A stretch of DNA of 64,000 bases from Lutraria lutraria (GCA_964023205.1 OZ026839.1:12182386-12246385); one strand, 5' to 3'; shown: positions 21,230-32,941, numbered from the stretch's first letter. Notes: generated by a model from the letters alone, not told the origin. Numbers and translations are program-made.

Positions 21230-22075
21230 TATATTTGTAGCAGAAGTTAAATTTTGGACTGGTTACTAAGTAGAATATCGGACTGGTTACCAAGTAGAAT
21301 ATCGGACTGGTTACCAAGTAACCAAGTAGAATATTGAACTGGTTACCAAGTAACCAAGTAGAATATTGGACTGCATGGTTACCAAGTAGAATATCGGACT
21401 GGTTACCAAGTAGAATATCGGACTGCATGGTTACCAAGTAGAATATTGGACTGGTTACCAAGTAACCAAGTAGAATATTGGACTGGTTACCAAATAGAAT
21501 ATTGGACGGGTTACTAAGTAGTATGTTGGACTGGTTGCAAAGTAGAATATTGGACTTCTTATCAAATAGAATATTGGACGGGTAACTTAGTAGAATATTG
21601 GACTGGTTATTAAATAGAATACTAGTATTGGACGGGTTACCAAGTAGAATATCGGACTGGTTACCAAGTAACCAAGTAGAATATTGAACTGGTTACCAAG
21701 TAACCAAGTAGAATATTGGACTGCATGGTTACCAAGTAGAATATCGGACTGGTTACCAAGTAGAATATCGGACTGCATGGTTACCAAGTAGAATATTGGA
21801 CTGGTTACCAAGTAACCAAGTAGAATATTGGACAGGTTACCAAGTAGAATATTGGACTGGTTACCAAATAGAATATTGGACAGGTTACCAAGTAGAATAT
21901 TGGACGGGTTACTAAGTAGTATGTTGGACTGGTTGCAAAGTAGAATATTGGACTTGTTATCAAATAGAATATTGGACGGGTAACTTAGTAGAATATTGGA
22001 CTGGTTATTAAATAGAATACTAGTATTGGACGGGTTACCAAATAGAATATTGGACTGGTTATCAAATGAAATATT
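21230..22075. repeat. 24-bp minisatellite (GGTTACCAAGTAGAATATTGGACT) with a 350-bp higher-order repeat
   Basis: About 33 units. Some carry an extra AACCAAGT, giving GGTTAC-CAA-GTAACC hairpins. A run of units starting at 21291 recurs almost identically at 21641, an offset of 350 bp, so a block of the array was duplicated as a whole. Confidence 0.93.
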
Positions 22076-23004
22076 TTATTAATAATTGTATGATTATCAT
22101 GTTCATACAGATTTTGATATCAAGAGTTGATTTAGGAAACAGACTAGCAATATTTGAAAACATCAAAGGCATAAATTAATATATGGGCAGTGAGATATTA
22201 TATATACATCAATAATAAGGATAAATCTTTGATTGTTTAATGTGGGTGATGTTTGGATGATAACAATGGAGGTAGACAGAAAAAACAACATTTTATAATA
22301 GAATTTGTGTCACAGTCTATAATAATATGATTTATCTCATAAAAAACAACTATCAAACAACTTATATATTATACAATTTACACTTTGTTGCTACAAGTTA
22401 CAAATAGTCACAAAATAGAACCAGTCGTGACCATGATAACAAAAAAAGAAATATTCCCCTCCTAATAAAAAATACATGTCCTATACTTGGCTTGTCTGTT
22501 AGACACACCAATACTGCAAAATCTTGGATTTTTTTTATATTATACTATTGGTTCAATATGTCTGTCATTTTGTTTAGAATTTTAATGCTATAGCAATAAA
22601 TGAATACCTGACAATTCTACTTAAAAATATGAAGTTTTTTTATATATATTTACAAGAAGATGAGGTTTTTGATAATGTTAAGCTATATAACATAATATAT
22701 ACACAATTTACACGTAGAAGATTAGCACAATAATTGTGAACACACGAAAAAACAACAATTATAATAACAAAGAAAAAAAAAGACTTATTCATAAAAAGTC
22801 AGTACAGGACTGTGTCAGTACTCTGTAAAACTTTCAACATGACGTCATCTTTCATGTCCTTTATTGTAATTAGGTGTTTAAAAGATTGTCTATTTCTGGT
22901 TACCCCACCCACTCAAATTTTTCCCTTCGAAAGTAGACTTTATATTAATTTTTTACCTTTCCACTAGCTTTCAAGAAAAAAACAACTTTACCTACCATCC
23001 CTTT
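22076..23004. other. No gene seen
   Basis: Very AT-rich. A full CRE (TGACGTCA) lies at 22840-22847. Nothing else supported. Confidence 0.35.
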
Positions 23005-23246
23005 TTATACGCCCGTTTGATAAACGGGTCGTATTATAGGAACACCCACGGTGAGTGGGTGGGTGGGCGGTGTCCACAACGGTGTACGCTCTTTAATTCA
23101 AACAGTTTTATCCGGATCCTCCCCAAACTTGATGTTTATGTTTAATAACCAACCTAATCAGCCCAGGCATTTCTGAATTATTCCCATTGATGCTTTGAAA
23201 AATGAATTTTGACGAGCGTATTTTGTGACCTGGCACTCTTGTTTTT
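23005..23246 (+). repeat. Dispersed repeat TATACGCCCGTTTGA...GACCTGGCACTCTTG, copy 1
   Basis: Starts TATACGCCCGTTTGATAAAC, where CGCCCGTTT and AAACGGGTCG form a small hairpin. It aligns over its whole length with 54064-54304, sharing CAAACAGTTTTAT, GGATCCTC-CCAAAC and GCTTTGAAAAATGAATTTTG. Confidence 0.75.
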
Positions 23247-23329
23247 AATGTGCATTTTACCAGAAACAAAATATATTTTTTTCACCTAACATGCAGAAAA
23301 TCCATACTATTTTTTCACTGGGGTGAATG

Positions 23330-23580
23330 AGGCAGCACCAACAGCTACAGTTATTTGGCAACATTTCTGTCTTAAAACGGTTGAGGACATCCCAGATGTG
23401 AACCTGGGAAGAATCACTCACCTTCTGTGAGCCTGCTGAAAATCTCCCTCACTTGTATAATGTCTCTGGGCCCGGGTGGGATTCAAACTTAGTGTGGTGA
23501 GGGGCCAGTGATTACTGGTCAGGGACCATAACTGCTGAACTAGGAGCCGCTAAACCGCATCTAGTCCACGCAAACAACTG
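23330..23580 (-). mobile_element. tRNA-derived SINE-like repeat, minus strand
   Basis: On the minus strand GGCTCCTAGTTCAGCAGTTA (box A-like) is followed by AGTTTGAATCCC (box B-like) and a body rich in CTCACAG-type motifs. Confidence 0.45.
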
Positions 23581-23586
23581 ATTATT

Positions 23587-23700
23587 ACCCATTCAAATGG
23601 AATTCATGAAATCAAGAAATTTTCATGAACTATTCATGCATACTTCAGGAATAGTTCACAAAGTATGAATACATGTATTTTTTTTGACAGGAGTAGTATA
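23587..23700. repeat. Dispersed repeat with CCATTCAAATGGA / TTCATGAA motifs, copy 1
   Basis: CATTCAAATGGAATTCATGA, ATCAAGAAATTTTCATGAAC and TTCAGGAATAGTTCA recur in the same order at 50114-50222, and in part at 47872-47942. Confidence 0.5.
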
Positions 23701-24576
23701 TCATAATATCATAGTTCACACTCATGAATATTTACATGAAGCCATCACTTACAAGTTAATGACATTCAATAATTTATGTGCACTCAATGAGGAAGGCGAA
23801 AGGTCACCAAAAAAGTGATGAAAATGAATGCTTTCATTAAAGACAAATATATATACATGCAATTAATAATATTATTATTTTAATTTCCACTCCAAGTAAT
23901 GGTCACTTTGTCTGTTATCGTAAAACCCTTCAGTCGTTCAAATCATGTGCCCTTCACTGAGTTATACATTTATTTATTTATATCATTGTACATAGCACTC
24001 TAATTATATATTTAAATCATATAATGTCATATATTTAGCACTGAGATCTAGCATGTCTAGAACTGTGTCACTAATTTGTCAATATTTTCATTTCACAGCA
24101 TTTTAACAGGGTGTTAAAAATTCCAACATTAAAATGTTTGATTTTAACAGGACTGTCCACCATAGTACAGGAAGTTACTGGTAATATCCCAACACTGTGT
24201 AACCATATGTTTTAACAGCATTCTTGTCCTATTTCAATTACTTTTGATAGTGTCACAAAGCTGTGTAGAGCCTCGATCTTCACACTATTTAAAAGGGTGT
24301 TCAAAGTTCCCCGGTGAACTTATTTGTGTTTTAACAGCATTTTCACAGGTAAAGCACACTGGATGTATTTCCAATTTGACAGCACTACCAATGAGATTTT
24401 GGTAAAAAAATGAGGAAGTCATATATTAACTATCCCCTGTCTATTAGTCATGTGTTGATTTGATAATGATAGAAAAATCCACAATGCTGTAACACTTAAT
24501 GGGTTTATAGTCCTAGTGATGCATTTTCATGGGTAGTTAATAGTGCATGTTCATTACAGTCTATGTGCCATTCAAT
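23701..24576. other. Probable 3' flank or 3' UTR of the GPCR gene
   Basis: TTTTAACAGCATT-like phrases recur loosely (24095, 24210, 24331). No open frame. The polyadenylation candidates are at 23969-23978. Confidence 0.35.
23969..23978 (-). terminator. Candidate polyadenylation signals for the GPCR gene
   Basis: Two overlapping AATAAA hexamers on the minus strand lie about 600 nt beyond the GPCR stop codon. Another AATAAA overlaps the stop itself (24576-24581), too early to be the likely sole signal. Hexamers are frequent in AT-rich DNA, so the assignment rests on position only. Confidence 0.3.
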
Positions 24577-25878
24577 TTATTCATACTGTTGATTAATCAA
24601 TGGGGCTTCTCCATTCATTTGGGATTCCTTTGGTTTTTTCTCACCAGTTTCTACACGTTTCTGAAGTGGATGCCCCTCATGGTGTATACTACACCCTTTA
24701 GAGTTTGTAGATATCAAACTGTTTGTGTTTAATACACTGTTTCTAGTACTACTTTGTCCGGTTTTAAAATTCACATGTAGGTCAATGTTACCTTTTTTTT
24801 GACAGAAAGGCAATTTGAGTTTCTTCACACATCGCATAGCAGTGAATTTCATAACTCGTCTGAATTTTTCATTGAAAGCGCAGTAAAGCACAAAGTTTAA
24901 TGACAACTCTAACCATACGAGAAAGTTGCCGACATACTGTACAATGAGGTATGAGGAGGAGGATCTAAACTGTGCTTCCGTCTGTCCCTGTCCAAACATG
25001 CCATACGCAACAGGGAAATCAGAAAATGCTGATGGTATAATGCAAATAATGAATAGAAATACTATACTGATGAGGGTAATTGTAAGCCTGCGCTGTTCCC
25101 TCTGCCATGCAGCCTCACGATTGTTGCGAATTTGCAGCTTTTGTCGCTGTTTCCCAGCTTGATGTACAGCGTAAACCAGATAGAAGTTAGCGACGGCGAG
25201 AACCAGTAAGGGGAGAAAGTGAACTAAAACATTGACCAACCAGTTTATGATGTAGTATGTTTGACTGCGTCGAAATTCAGTTGAATCTAATCCCCATTTT
25301 GTCGTATTTGCAATCATTACTGGCTGTAACTGCAGAAATCTTGGAATATTAAAAATGGCTGCTGCTCCTACTATTGCCAAGACCTTGACCTTTGCACTTG
25401 CATGATCACACGTATCTTTGGCCCAGAGGGGATGCCGAACAAACAAAAAACGTTCCACTGTTAGCTGCACTGTGATCCAAACACTTGATGTCACACAAAC
25501 ATTTACGAACCCAATAAAAATGTATGCATCGTAGAATTTCCAGGCATAAGAGGTCTGGCCGTTGGAGAATTTCATGAATATGAAGGATACGAAAAGAGCT
25601 CCGAAGTCGACACAGGCTAGTCCGGTGAGAGATGTATACGGTGACTCGGGCAACTGGTTCTGGGAAAGAACAACCAGGTTAAGAATATTTGTTACCATTC
25701 CGAATAAACAGACGATCGGTCCAAGATGGTTATACATCAAACGACCAATGGCTACATGAGATGGAATCTCTGGTGGCGGTGCAATGGTGGTATAGTTTGT
25801 AAGATTGTCTGTGATGCTGTAATTGTACATACTTGCATCCGTCATGTTCCAGAAAGCATCAGGCGTTATATTTTCCAT
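24577..25878 (-). CDS. Rhodopsin-class (family A) GPCR, FMRFamide/peptide-receptor-like, 433 aa, single exon
   Basis: A seven-pass plasma-membrane receptor expected to couple an extracellular ligand, probably a neuropeptide, to G proteins. The N-terminus (1-50) has five N-glycosylation sequons (N3, N11, N19, N25, N28) and no clear signal peptide. Approximate helices: TM1 52-71 (N64 as N1.50), TM2 82-102 (LACVD, D91 as D2.50), TM3 118-140 ending in VERF (R143 as R3.50, ERF replacing DRY), TM4 165-182 ending FNIPRF, TM5 210-236 (P223), TM6 265-288 (CIIP replacing CWxP), TM7 308-333 (NFVLY replacing NPxxY), then a 100-residue Ser/Lys-rich tail. NILNLVVL in TM1, ERF-VRHP and NFVLYCAFNEKFRR resemble invertebrate FMRFamide-receptor/GPR139-like proteins, but the ligand is not established. 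Both Cys of the usual TM3-ECL2 disulfide are missing. The ATG has A at -3 and G at +4. The frame is intact; no introns are needed. Family A is near certain, the subfamily is not. Confidence 0.93.
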   Translation of the reverse strand: MENITPDAFWNMTDASMYNYSITDNLTNYTTIAPPPEIPSHVAIGRLMYNHLGPIVCLFGMVTNILNLVVLSQNQLPESPYTSLTGLACVDFGALFVSFIFMKFSNGQTSYAWKFYDAYIFIGFVNVCVTSSVWITVQLTVERFLFVRHPLWAKDTCDHASAKVKVLAIVGAAAIFNIPRFLQLQPVMIANTTKWGLDSTEFRRSQTYYIINWLVNVLVHFLPLLVLAVANFYLVYAVHQAGKQRQKLQIRNNREAAWQREQRRLTITLISIVFLFIICIIPSAFSDFPVAYGMFGQGQTEAQFRSSSSYLIVQYVGNFLVWLELSLNFVLYCAFNEKFRRVMKFTAMRCVKKLKLPFCQKKGNIDLHVNFKTGQSSTRNSVLNTNSLISTNSKGCSIHHEGHPLQKRVETGEKKPKESQMNGEAPLINQQYE

Positions 25879-25944
25879 TTTGCTTTACGTTTCTTGTCCA
25901 ATCAAGTCCCTTTATGTTCACAGAATATGACTTATGTATTTCTG

Positions 25945-25955
25945 ATTATATAAGG
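25945..25955 (-). promoter_or_regulatory. Possible TATA box upstream of the GPCR start codon
   Basis: The minus strand reads CCTTATATAAT about 70 nt upstream of the GPCR ATG. The spacing suits a TATA box with a short 5' UTR. In AT-rich DNA such a match is common, and the real transcription start could lie in a distant upstream exon, so this is only a candidate. Confidence 0.25.
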
Positions 25956-26143
25956 CTGATTATCATTACTGCTTTATACCTTTAGCCTGAAATGGACAAA
26001 ACAAAAAGCTGAAAAACATTTTAAAGCCTAGCTGTTACATAATGGCAGTTAAAAAATAATTCTGTCTTGTTTGTTGATTGGGGAACCTGAAGTATGCGAT
26101 TATCCTAGTTGATTGGCAAACTGGGAATAATATCTCTCTTCAA

Positions 26144-26250
26144 GGGATTTTTTTGGGGCAATTTTATAGCCGAAATTTGGTCATATTCCCAATGGAAAAT
26201 AGTATCTTTTCCCAATTCACAGACAAAAATCCCCCCCCCCAAAAAAAAAG
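26144..26250. mobile_element. Left part of the hAT-like MITE seen at 3901
   Basis: AGGGATTTTTTTGG then GCCGAAATTTGGTCATATTC and two TTCCCAAT phrases match 3901-3990 in order. The right end is not recognisable. Ends in a C10/A9 tract. Confidence 0.5.
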
Positions 26251-27165
26251 ATGATCTTTTTGTATTAATTATATAAGTTCATTAACATCACTATTGGTAG
26301 TAAATACCTAATTCTGCTACTGTTCTATGGGAGAATAAGAAGAATAAGTTAAACATTGTTAAATTGTAGTTAATATACATTTTTTCCCAATTTTCCTATT
26401 TTGTAGTTATTTACTTTCTTTATTTATTGGTCACTAATTTTATAACTGGTTAATTGGATAAAAGAACGGTTTATCAGAGATCCAGTTGACCATTTAAATC
26501 GCTACTGTTTTTGTAAATTACCCCACCCCCATTTTATTGAAAAGAAGACTGATTATTGTGTATTTAGCAATAATAAGTCCCGTATTAGCTACCCTGTCTT
26601 GACATTTCTTGTGAAATATTTTTTTATTAACCATTAATGATCCAATTACGTAGTGGCCATAATGTTTAATTTGCAGAATTTTAGCTAATGATGTATAAAT
26701 TAGTTATTACACACAAGTAAATAGTTAGTGTCTATTTTTGTGTAGGAAAAAGAAAGTTTATAGCTTTTTGTCAGGAGAATGTAGGCAAGATAAAAGTGTT
26801 AATATTTCTGACATGAGACATCATTCTTTAATGTGTACAAAAAATGCAACTTGCATCTTTGTAATAATCCATGTATAGCCTTTCATATAACATACTTACT
26901 CTGAGACCTCTTGTTATGTATAATGATTCACCGTAACAAATTCTCAAGGCTTGTTTAACACTTACTATATCAATAGAATAAATAAAATTCCATTTCTTAC
27001 ATGTATATCTAAAACAGTTTCTGATTGGTAACTGAGGCTAAATATTAATCAATGGTATGACTTTATTTTGAAACATGTCTTATATCTCTTGCATCGATGC
27101 TAAATCGAAAATAATAAATTATATTATTTTTCGCCATTTAACAAAACGTTACGTCAAATGTTACA
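26251..27165. other. No gene seen
   Basis: AT-rich unique sequence. Confidence 0.35.
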
Positions 27166-27217
27166 TGACGTCACGTCCGTATTCTGAAGAAGGCGTAATG
27201 CTGAAATGTCAAAATAC
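27166..27217 (+). ncRNA. Hammerhead-ribozyme-core-like motif, possibly a retroelement remnant
   Basis: CTGAAGA (27184-27190) and GAAA (27203-27206) fit the invariant CUGANGA...GAAA, with AGGCGTAATGCT between as a weak stem II and GTC at 27208-27210. GTATT before the core pairs with AATAC after GTC, with a 2-base bulge. Hammerhead motifs of this minimal kind are known from Penelope-like elements. Stem II is imperfect, so activity is doubtful. Confidence 0.25.
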
Positions 27218-27263
27218 ATTAAAAAAAACAACACGTTTTCTGTTTCGATGCGATACAGTTTAA

Positions 27264-27282
27264 ACAACAACAACAACAACGA
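27264..27282 (+). repeat. (AAC)n microsatellite
   Basis: AACAACAACAACAACAAC, six units. Confidence 0.75.
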
Positions 27283-29113
27283 TACATCATACTAGACTGG
27301 TTTCCAATCTTAATTTACAAACTTGACAACCAGTCAGATTTATTGAATGATGTCGGTTAACAAGTACTGATTTGTTGGTGTTACATTTAGGACTAGTATT
27401 CTCTAATAATCGCACCTTCACTAATGGAGACTCTACTCATTTTTCATGGACAAAAATTATGACTTGCCTTTAGATGCTAAGAAAAGACTTAGACTTTCAG
27501 GTCTCTGTCAAAATGTTAAGAAGTTGTTCAAACATCAAGTCAACATTGAAAAAAATATTTATGTACCCCCTGCTCTTGGGGCATTTAATAGGGAATACTA
27601 GGTAATACCATAAGGTGTTTGGAAGATGGTGGGGAAATAATGAGGATAAGGTATGATATTAGATCAATTTGTTGGGTATAATGTGATCAAATTAACCTCA
27701 AGCAACACTATATTGATGACAGATGGGGTTTTGTTTAGAATAATATTTATTGTTATGCAAATGTTATAGTGCAATGCTTTAAGGCCACGATTTAGGAAAA
27801 GTTTGTGTCTTGCCATCTTGACAAATCCTCTGAAAATATTTATATGTATACATAGGATATGGTGTTTTTATAATTGCTGACCTCCTACATCTTATAAGGT
27901 TGAATAAGTTGGAAGCTATTATTTAAATGGCATGGATTTAGATTATAAATATCTTATACAAGATGAAGAGCTTGAAATCAGCACACATGAAACTAAGATT
28001 GTTTAGTTTGGCCTAACTGTTTTGTTATATACTGCACATACCAAGCCAATTTATCTCTGGTGGTCATTAATTATAAATGCTTGTTACTTATGAAGGTCTG
28101 GCTCATACTTGAATTATTGGTGTTCAAAACTTTGTTCATAGATTGTGAAATCTGAGTTTTGTCTGTGGTACTTATTTATATGACAATGAACCCATGTGTT
28201 TTAATTTTAACCCATTACCTCCCATTTATCTATTTCCTTTAAACAACAGTGATGTTACTGATTTTTTCATAGTCAATTGCTAGTGACTAACATTCTGCAA
28301 TCATTTGACATATACAAACTATGTTAATAAACTTTCTTATTTCACAAAATATTCATAACAAAACGTCTCAGTTAATATAAATTAAAACCTGATATATGTA
28401 CATCTTAACACCATTTAAATGATGTCTACATTAGTGTTATAACATTCTTCAGTGAATATTGAATATACTTTTTCTTGAGCATCAACTTTTTTTCTTGAGA
28501 AGTTCTAAAGTTTTCCCTTTTCATTATTTACAATGAAAGATAATTGTTTCTCATGTTTTCTTCATTATAACACTATGTTGCTTAGACTGTATTGCAATTA
28601 ACAACTAAGGATACAAGATCAGAAAATCACCTGTATTTTGGGTATAAAAGATTAATGTACTAGTTTGATCTCTGATCCCACCTTTGATTGAATTCTTCCA
28701 TGTACTTAGTTAATTTAGGATATATTACATGTCTGTGGAAACTATTACAACCAATACCTTGGGATAGCCCGCTTTGATGAAAACCTGCCAAAAATTATAA
28801 AACAAGTGAAATTCAAAGAGCAAGGTTTTTCTTTTCTATGTTGCAATACATGGGACTAAAGCGCTGTAGCAATATCACCTTCATTGAAAATTTTAGCACT
28901 TCTTTCCTTGTCTTGTCCTTTTCAATTACTGACATTTATTCCTCATTGATAGTTAAGGAAAATGTCATGCTGTCAGTGCTTACCAATAACCAATGGTACA
29001 CATACTTTCATATTTTAAAAGTTTTGAGATTAGAATATTAATCAAAACTCATCATATAGGGATGAGAAGCAATGACAGCTCTTAACATCTTAACATAGAA
29101 ACTGATATTATTC
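27283..29113. other. No gene seen
   Basis: 1.8 kb of AT-rich unique sequence; only short chance frames. Confidence 0.35.
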
Positions 29114-30240
29114 TTGATTGGTCAGTCAAATATAGTAGCAATTCCCTGATTGGACAATCAGTTTTATCAATTTCTGATTGGTCAGTCAAATATAGTAGCA
29201 ATACCTCTGATTGGACAATCAGTTTTTATCAATTTCTGATTGGTCAGTCAAATATAGTAGCAATACCTCTGATTGGACAATCAATTTTATCAATTTCTGA
29301 TTGGTCAGTCAAATATAGTAGCAATTCCTCTGATTGGATAATCAATTTTATCAATTTCTGATTGGTCAGTCAAATATAGTAGCAATACCTCTGATTGGAT
29401 AATCAATTTTATCAATTTCTGATTGGTCAGTCAAATATAGTAGCAATTCCTCTGATTGGGCAATCAATTTTATCAATTTCTGATTGGTCAGTCAAATATA
29501 GTAGCAATACCTCTGATTGGATAATCAATTTTATCAATTTCTGATTGGTCAGTCAAATATAGTAGCAATACCTCTGATTGGATAATCAATTTTATCAATT
29601 TCTGATTGGTCAGTCAAATATAGTAGCAATTCCTCTGATTGGGCAATCAATTTTATCAATTTCTGATTGGTCAGTCAAATATAGTAGCAATACCTCTGAT
29701 TGGGCAATCAATTTTATCAATTTCTGATTGGTCAGTCAAATATAGTAGCAATTCCTCTGATTGGACAATCAATTTTATCAATTTCTGATTGGTCAGTCAA
29801 ATATAGTAGCAATACCTCTGATTGGACAATTTTATCAATTTCTGATTGGTCAGTCAAATATAGTAGCAATTCCTCTGATTGGGCAATAAATTTTATCAAT
29901 TTCTGATTGGTCAGTCAAATATAGTAGCAATTCCTCTGATTGGGCAATCAATTTTATCAATTTCTGATTGGTCAGTCAAATATAGTAGCAATTCCTCTGA
30001 TTGGACAATCAATTTTATCAATTTCTGATTGGTCAGTCAAATATAGTAGCAATTCCTCTGATTGGGCAATCAATTTTATCAATTTCTGATTGGTCAGTTG
30101 GATTATATTCTATTGATTCTCTGATTGGACAATGAAGCATTTTATTGATTTTCTGATTGGCTAATGAAATATTCTATTGATATTCTGATTGGACAATGAA
30201 GCATTTTATTGATTTTCTGATTGGTTAATGAAATAATCTT
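29114..30240. repeat. 61-bp satellite, about 16 units, each with two CCAAT boxes
   Basis: The unit is CTGATTGGTCAGTCAAATAT-AGTAGCAATACCT-CTGATTGGACAATCAATTTT-ATCAATTT. The complement gives GACCAATCAG, a full NF-Y site, plus a second CCAATCAG about 33 bp away. The array is homogeneous to about 30100, then decays into CTGATTGG-containing units of different spacing to 30240. Confidence 0.95.
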
Positions 30241-30712
30241 TCAATTGATTGTGGTTAGTTGACCCAATTTTCTTTTATTCAGGACAATTTTCATTTAAAC
30301 ATAAAACTCACTTTACTAGAAACTTAAAGAATACATATCAATATTTTCTACAAGTATTGTTCAGCTATCCCATGTTGACACAGTGCTATTCTGAAAGTCT
30401 CAGAATATTTACATTTTTTTTCATACAAAGACTCGGAAAACATAATGCAAAATAATTGATGAGCTAATTGGTATCATGTCATAAGATCAGCATGGTACTG
30501 ACCACATTGTTTGTTACATGTAAATAAATGGAAGGCAGTGCCTGATACTAATATTGACTTCAAACATTTAATGTGTTTAATATGAATTTTTTAAAAATAT
30601 TTAATTCTATGGTAATTTGTAGCCTTGTACTAAACTCTAACCTTTCTGTTTAAATTATTATTCAATCAATGATAATTTGTATATTGTATTTAACCTTAAT
30701 ATCTATGTACAA

Positions 30713-30925
30713 AGAGAGGAGCAGTGGTGTAGGGGTAGAGCGTCGGACTCCTTATCCAGAGGTTGTGGGTTTGAATCCTGTCAGTGGCAGAATTTGACCA
30801 GAACTCTCACAATCCCTTCTTTCGGCGCGAGTAGTGGTAAAAATCCGGTGAGCAGTCATCGAGAGTAATTGATATAAGTTGTAAGAACTTGCTGTACAAT
30901 CGATGTAAAAATAAATAAATTTAAA
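30713..30925 (+). mobile_element. tRNA-derived SINE
   Basis: GTGGTGTAGGGGTAGAGCG (box A), CGGACTCCTTATCCAGAGG (anticodon-arm-like) and GTGGGTTTGAATCC (box B) look like a tRNA. The tail ends GTAAAAATAAATAAATTTAAAC. Confidence 0.7.
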
Positions 30926-32504
30926 CTTTTTTTTTTATTATTTTACCTGTGAAGAACAACTACTTATAGAAGATATTTTCATTGCATCTAACTGTATGCA
31001 CTTAAGGATATGCTTTTATTGAACAAAGATTGTGGTTTAGTGTGTTTGCAACAAATTCTTCTAGATTTTGTACTATTATATCTAAATGAGTGACTGTGAT
31101 TTAGTAAGTATGATTGCCTATCACAGACCATCAAATAATATTCCACTTACTGGTATTATGTTGTTGTTTTTTGTACAAAACATAATAATAATAATTAATA
31201 TTATTATGATCTGTTGTAAAAACTTTTACAGCTATTTCTTTTATCTAAACTGTAATTATGTTTTTTCACTATCAAGAAAATTACGCATTTAGTAATTATA
31301 TACAGATTGTTTGGGTATTGCATGTAGGACAGTTATAAGTATTGACGAAAATATTATCAAAGTTTTTTGTGGCAGTGTTGCCGCATAACTCATATTAAAT
31401 GCCCCATAGATTATTTTACAGAATTTTCCAATTTTGAATTGTTCTGTGAAAATTGTTTATTTATCTGACATAATTAGAAGCATTAATTACAATGCATGAA
31501 TGATAAGTCATAATTTTACATTTTTTAAAGAATGATGGGGGTGTTTATTACGGAGGTATGTTAATTAGGAAATACTTGGTAATTGTTTTTCATTGTAGTA
31601 TAATAATTTATTACTTGTAAATTGTGCACCAAGTACTAACACTTGTAATATTTTGTTCATACTTTAATATTGAATTTATATAGATCTACTAATGTGGATG
31701 GGTTTTATAAAAAATCTGAAAAATCCAAAGTTTGTTTCTTCACTGGATAGTTTATTAATTTTTTGGGGGGTTAACACCTGTTTTCTAAACCAGTTCAGTT
31801 ATATATTGGTTGACATGGAAACCTGTTTTCCTGGATTCTGAACCAGTGTTAGAAAATATCAATATGTTAATGTTTTACATATGTTTGTTGTATTTTTGTC
31901 TCAATTCAGATTTTTGTATTAATATTGACACGAAAAAGCTGATAATATTCTTTTTATTCATTTTTTGCCTATCTTTCATGTAATGAAAGTAGATAAGGAT
32001 TGATATTTTGTTTTATTTGTATTTGATAAAAAAACACATTTTTGACAGAATTTTGATGATTATTCATGTAGAACTGTCAGGAGAAAGGTGTGGAATGATA
32101 GATTGTATTATGACTGTACAAGTGGTACCATTTTTTCAAGAAATATTTGAAGTACTACTGAAATTTCTTAAGGGTTTTTGGAATTTACTCTTGAGTGCAA
32201 TTTGTGTTACTTATCAAGGTCTATAATTCTTTTTAGAACATTTCGTGGTTTTGAATTTTTTTATGAAAAATATTCTGCCTTTTATTGACTGCTTTCTGTG
32301 ACATCTAAGTACCCAAATGTATCTTAAGAAATAAGTATGCTACGAAATATGTTTGTATGTGTAGACATACATGTTCCCACTGTACCATACAGTGAACCCT
32401 TAATATCAAGATCACCTTTGAAAAAAAAAAGATCAAACTTAAATTTAAGAAATACATTGAGAACTGGTCCATATATAAGCAAAATTTATATCCATGGATG
32501 TATA
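30926..32504. other. No gene seen
   Basis: AT-rich sequence with an ATAATAATAATTAATATTAT tract near 31184. At 31374-31400 a short stretch resembles one arm of the 76-bp element but lacks the rest. Confidence 0.35.
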
Positions 32505-32684
32505 CAGTCACACCTGTGTTAGCTGCCACCTCCGAATAACCCCCCCCCTCCTGTGAATGCAGGCCATTCTTTAAAAACTTGTCATTTGTTATTTAGAACA
32601 AAATGAACTCAATAATGGACACCAGTCAGGAAAGGATCTTTTTTGGTCCTTTCTTAGGGTGCCCTTTGATCACAGGTTTGCCTG
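32505..32684. mobile_element. Family B MITE
   Basis: TA|CAGTCACACCTGTGTTAG ... GATCACAGGTTTGCCTG. The interior has GGCCATTCTTTAAAAACTTG like 87-262. The right TA is lost. Confidence 0.65.
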
Positions 32685-32783
32685 TGTTAGACATAAAAGC
32701 GAAAGGCCCTACTTGTACTCATCCCTTTCAATTTTGATACATGATAGTGACGCTACTCTAAGATTACAATGAATTTGAATATA

Positions 32784-32941
32784 CAGTACAACCTCGCCAG
32801 AGCGACCCTCTGTAGAGCACCAACCTTCCTATTACAACACCTTCAAAAATTCCTAAGCTGATTTTTACCATAAATTTAACTCTGTAGAGCAACAACCTCT
32901 AAACAACGGCCATTATTTGAAGTGCCCACAGGGTGTTGCCT
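32784..32941. mobile_element. Family A MITE, right end truncated
   Basis: TA|CAGTACAACCTCGCCAGAG, then CTCTGTAGAGCACCAACC and AACAACGGCCATTATTTG as in the other copies. It stops within GGGTGTTGC, before the terminal repeat. Confidence 0.7.

Noticed and set aside
30718..30790. Functional tRNA gene
   Set aside because: Box A and B are good but the 3' acceptor strand is missing and a SINE-like tail follows.
31374..31400. Thirteenth copy of the 76-bp element
   Set aside because: Only about 25 bases resemble one arm plus centre, with gaps; all real copies are intact at 76 bp.
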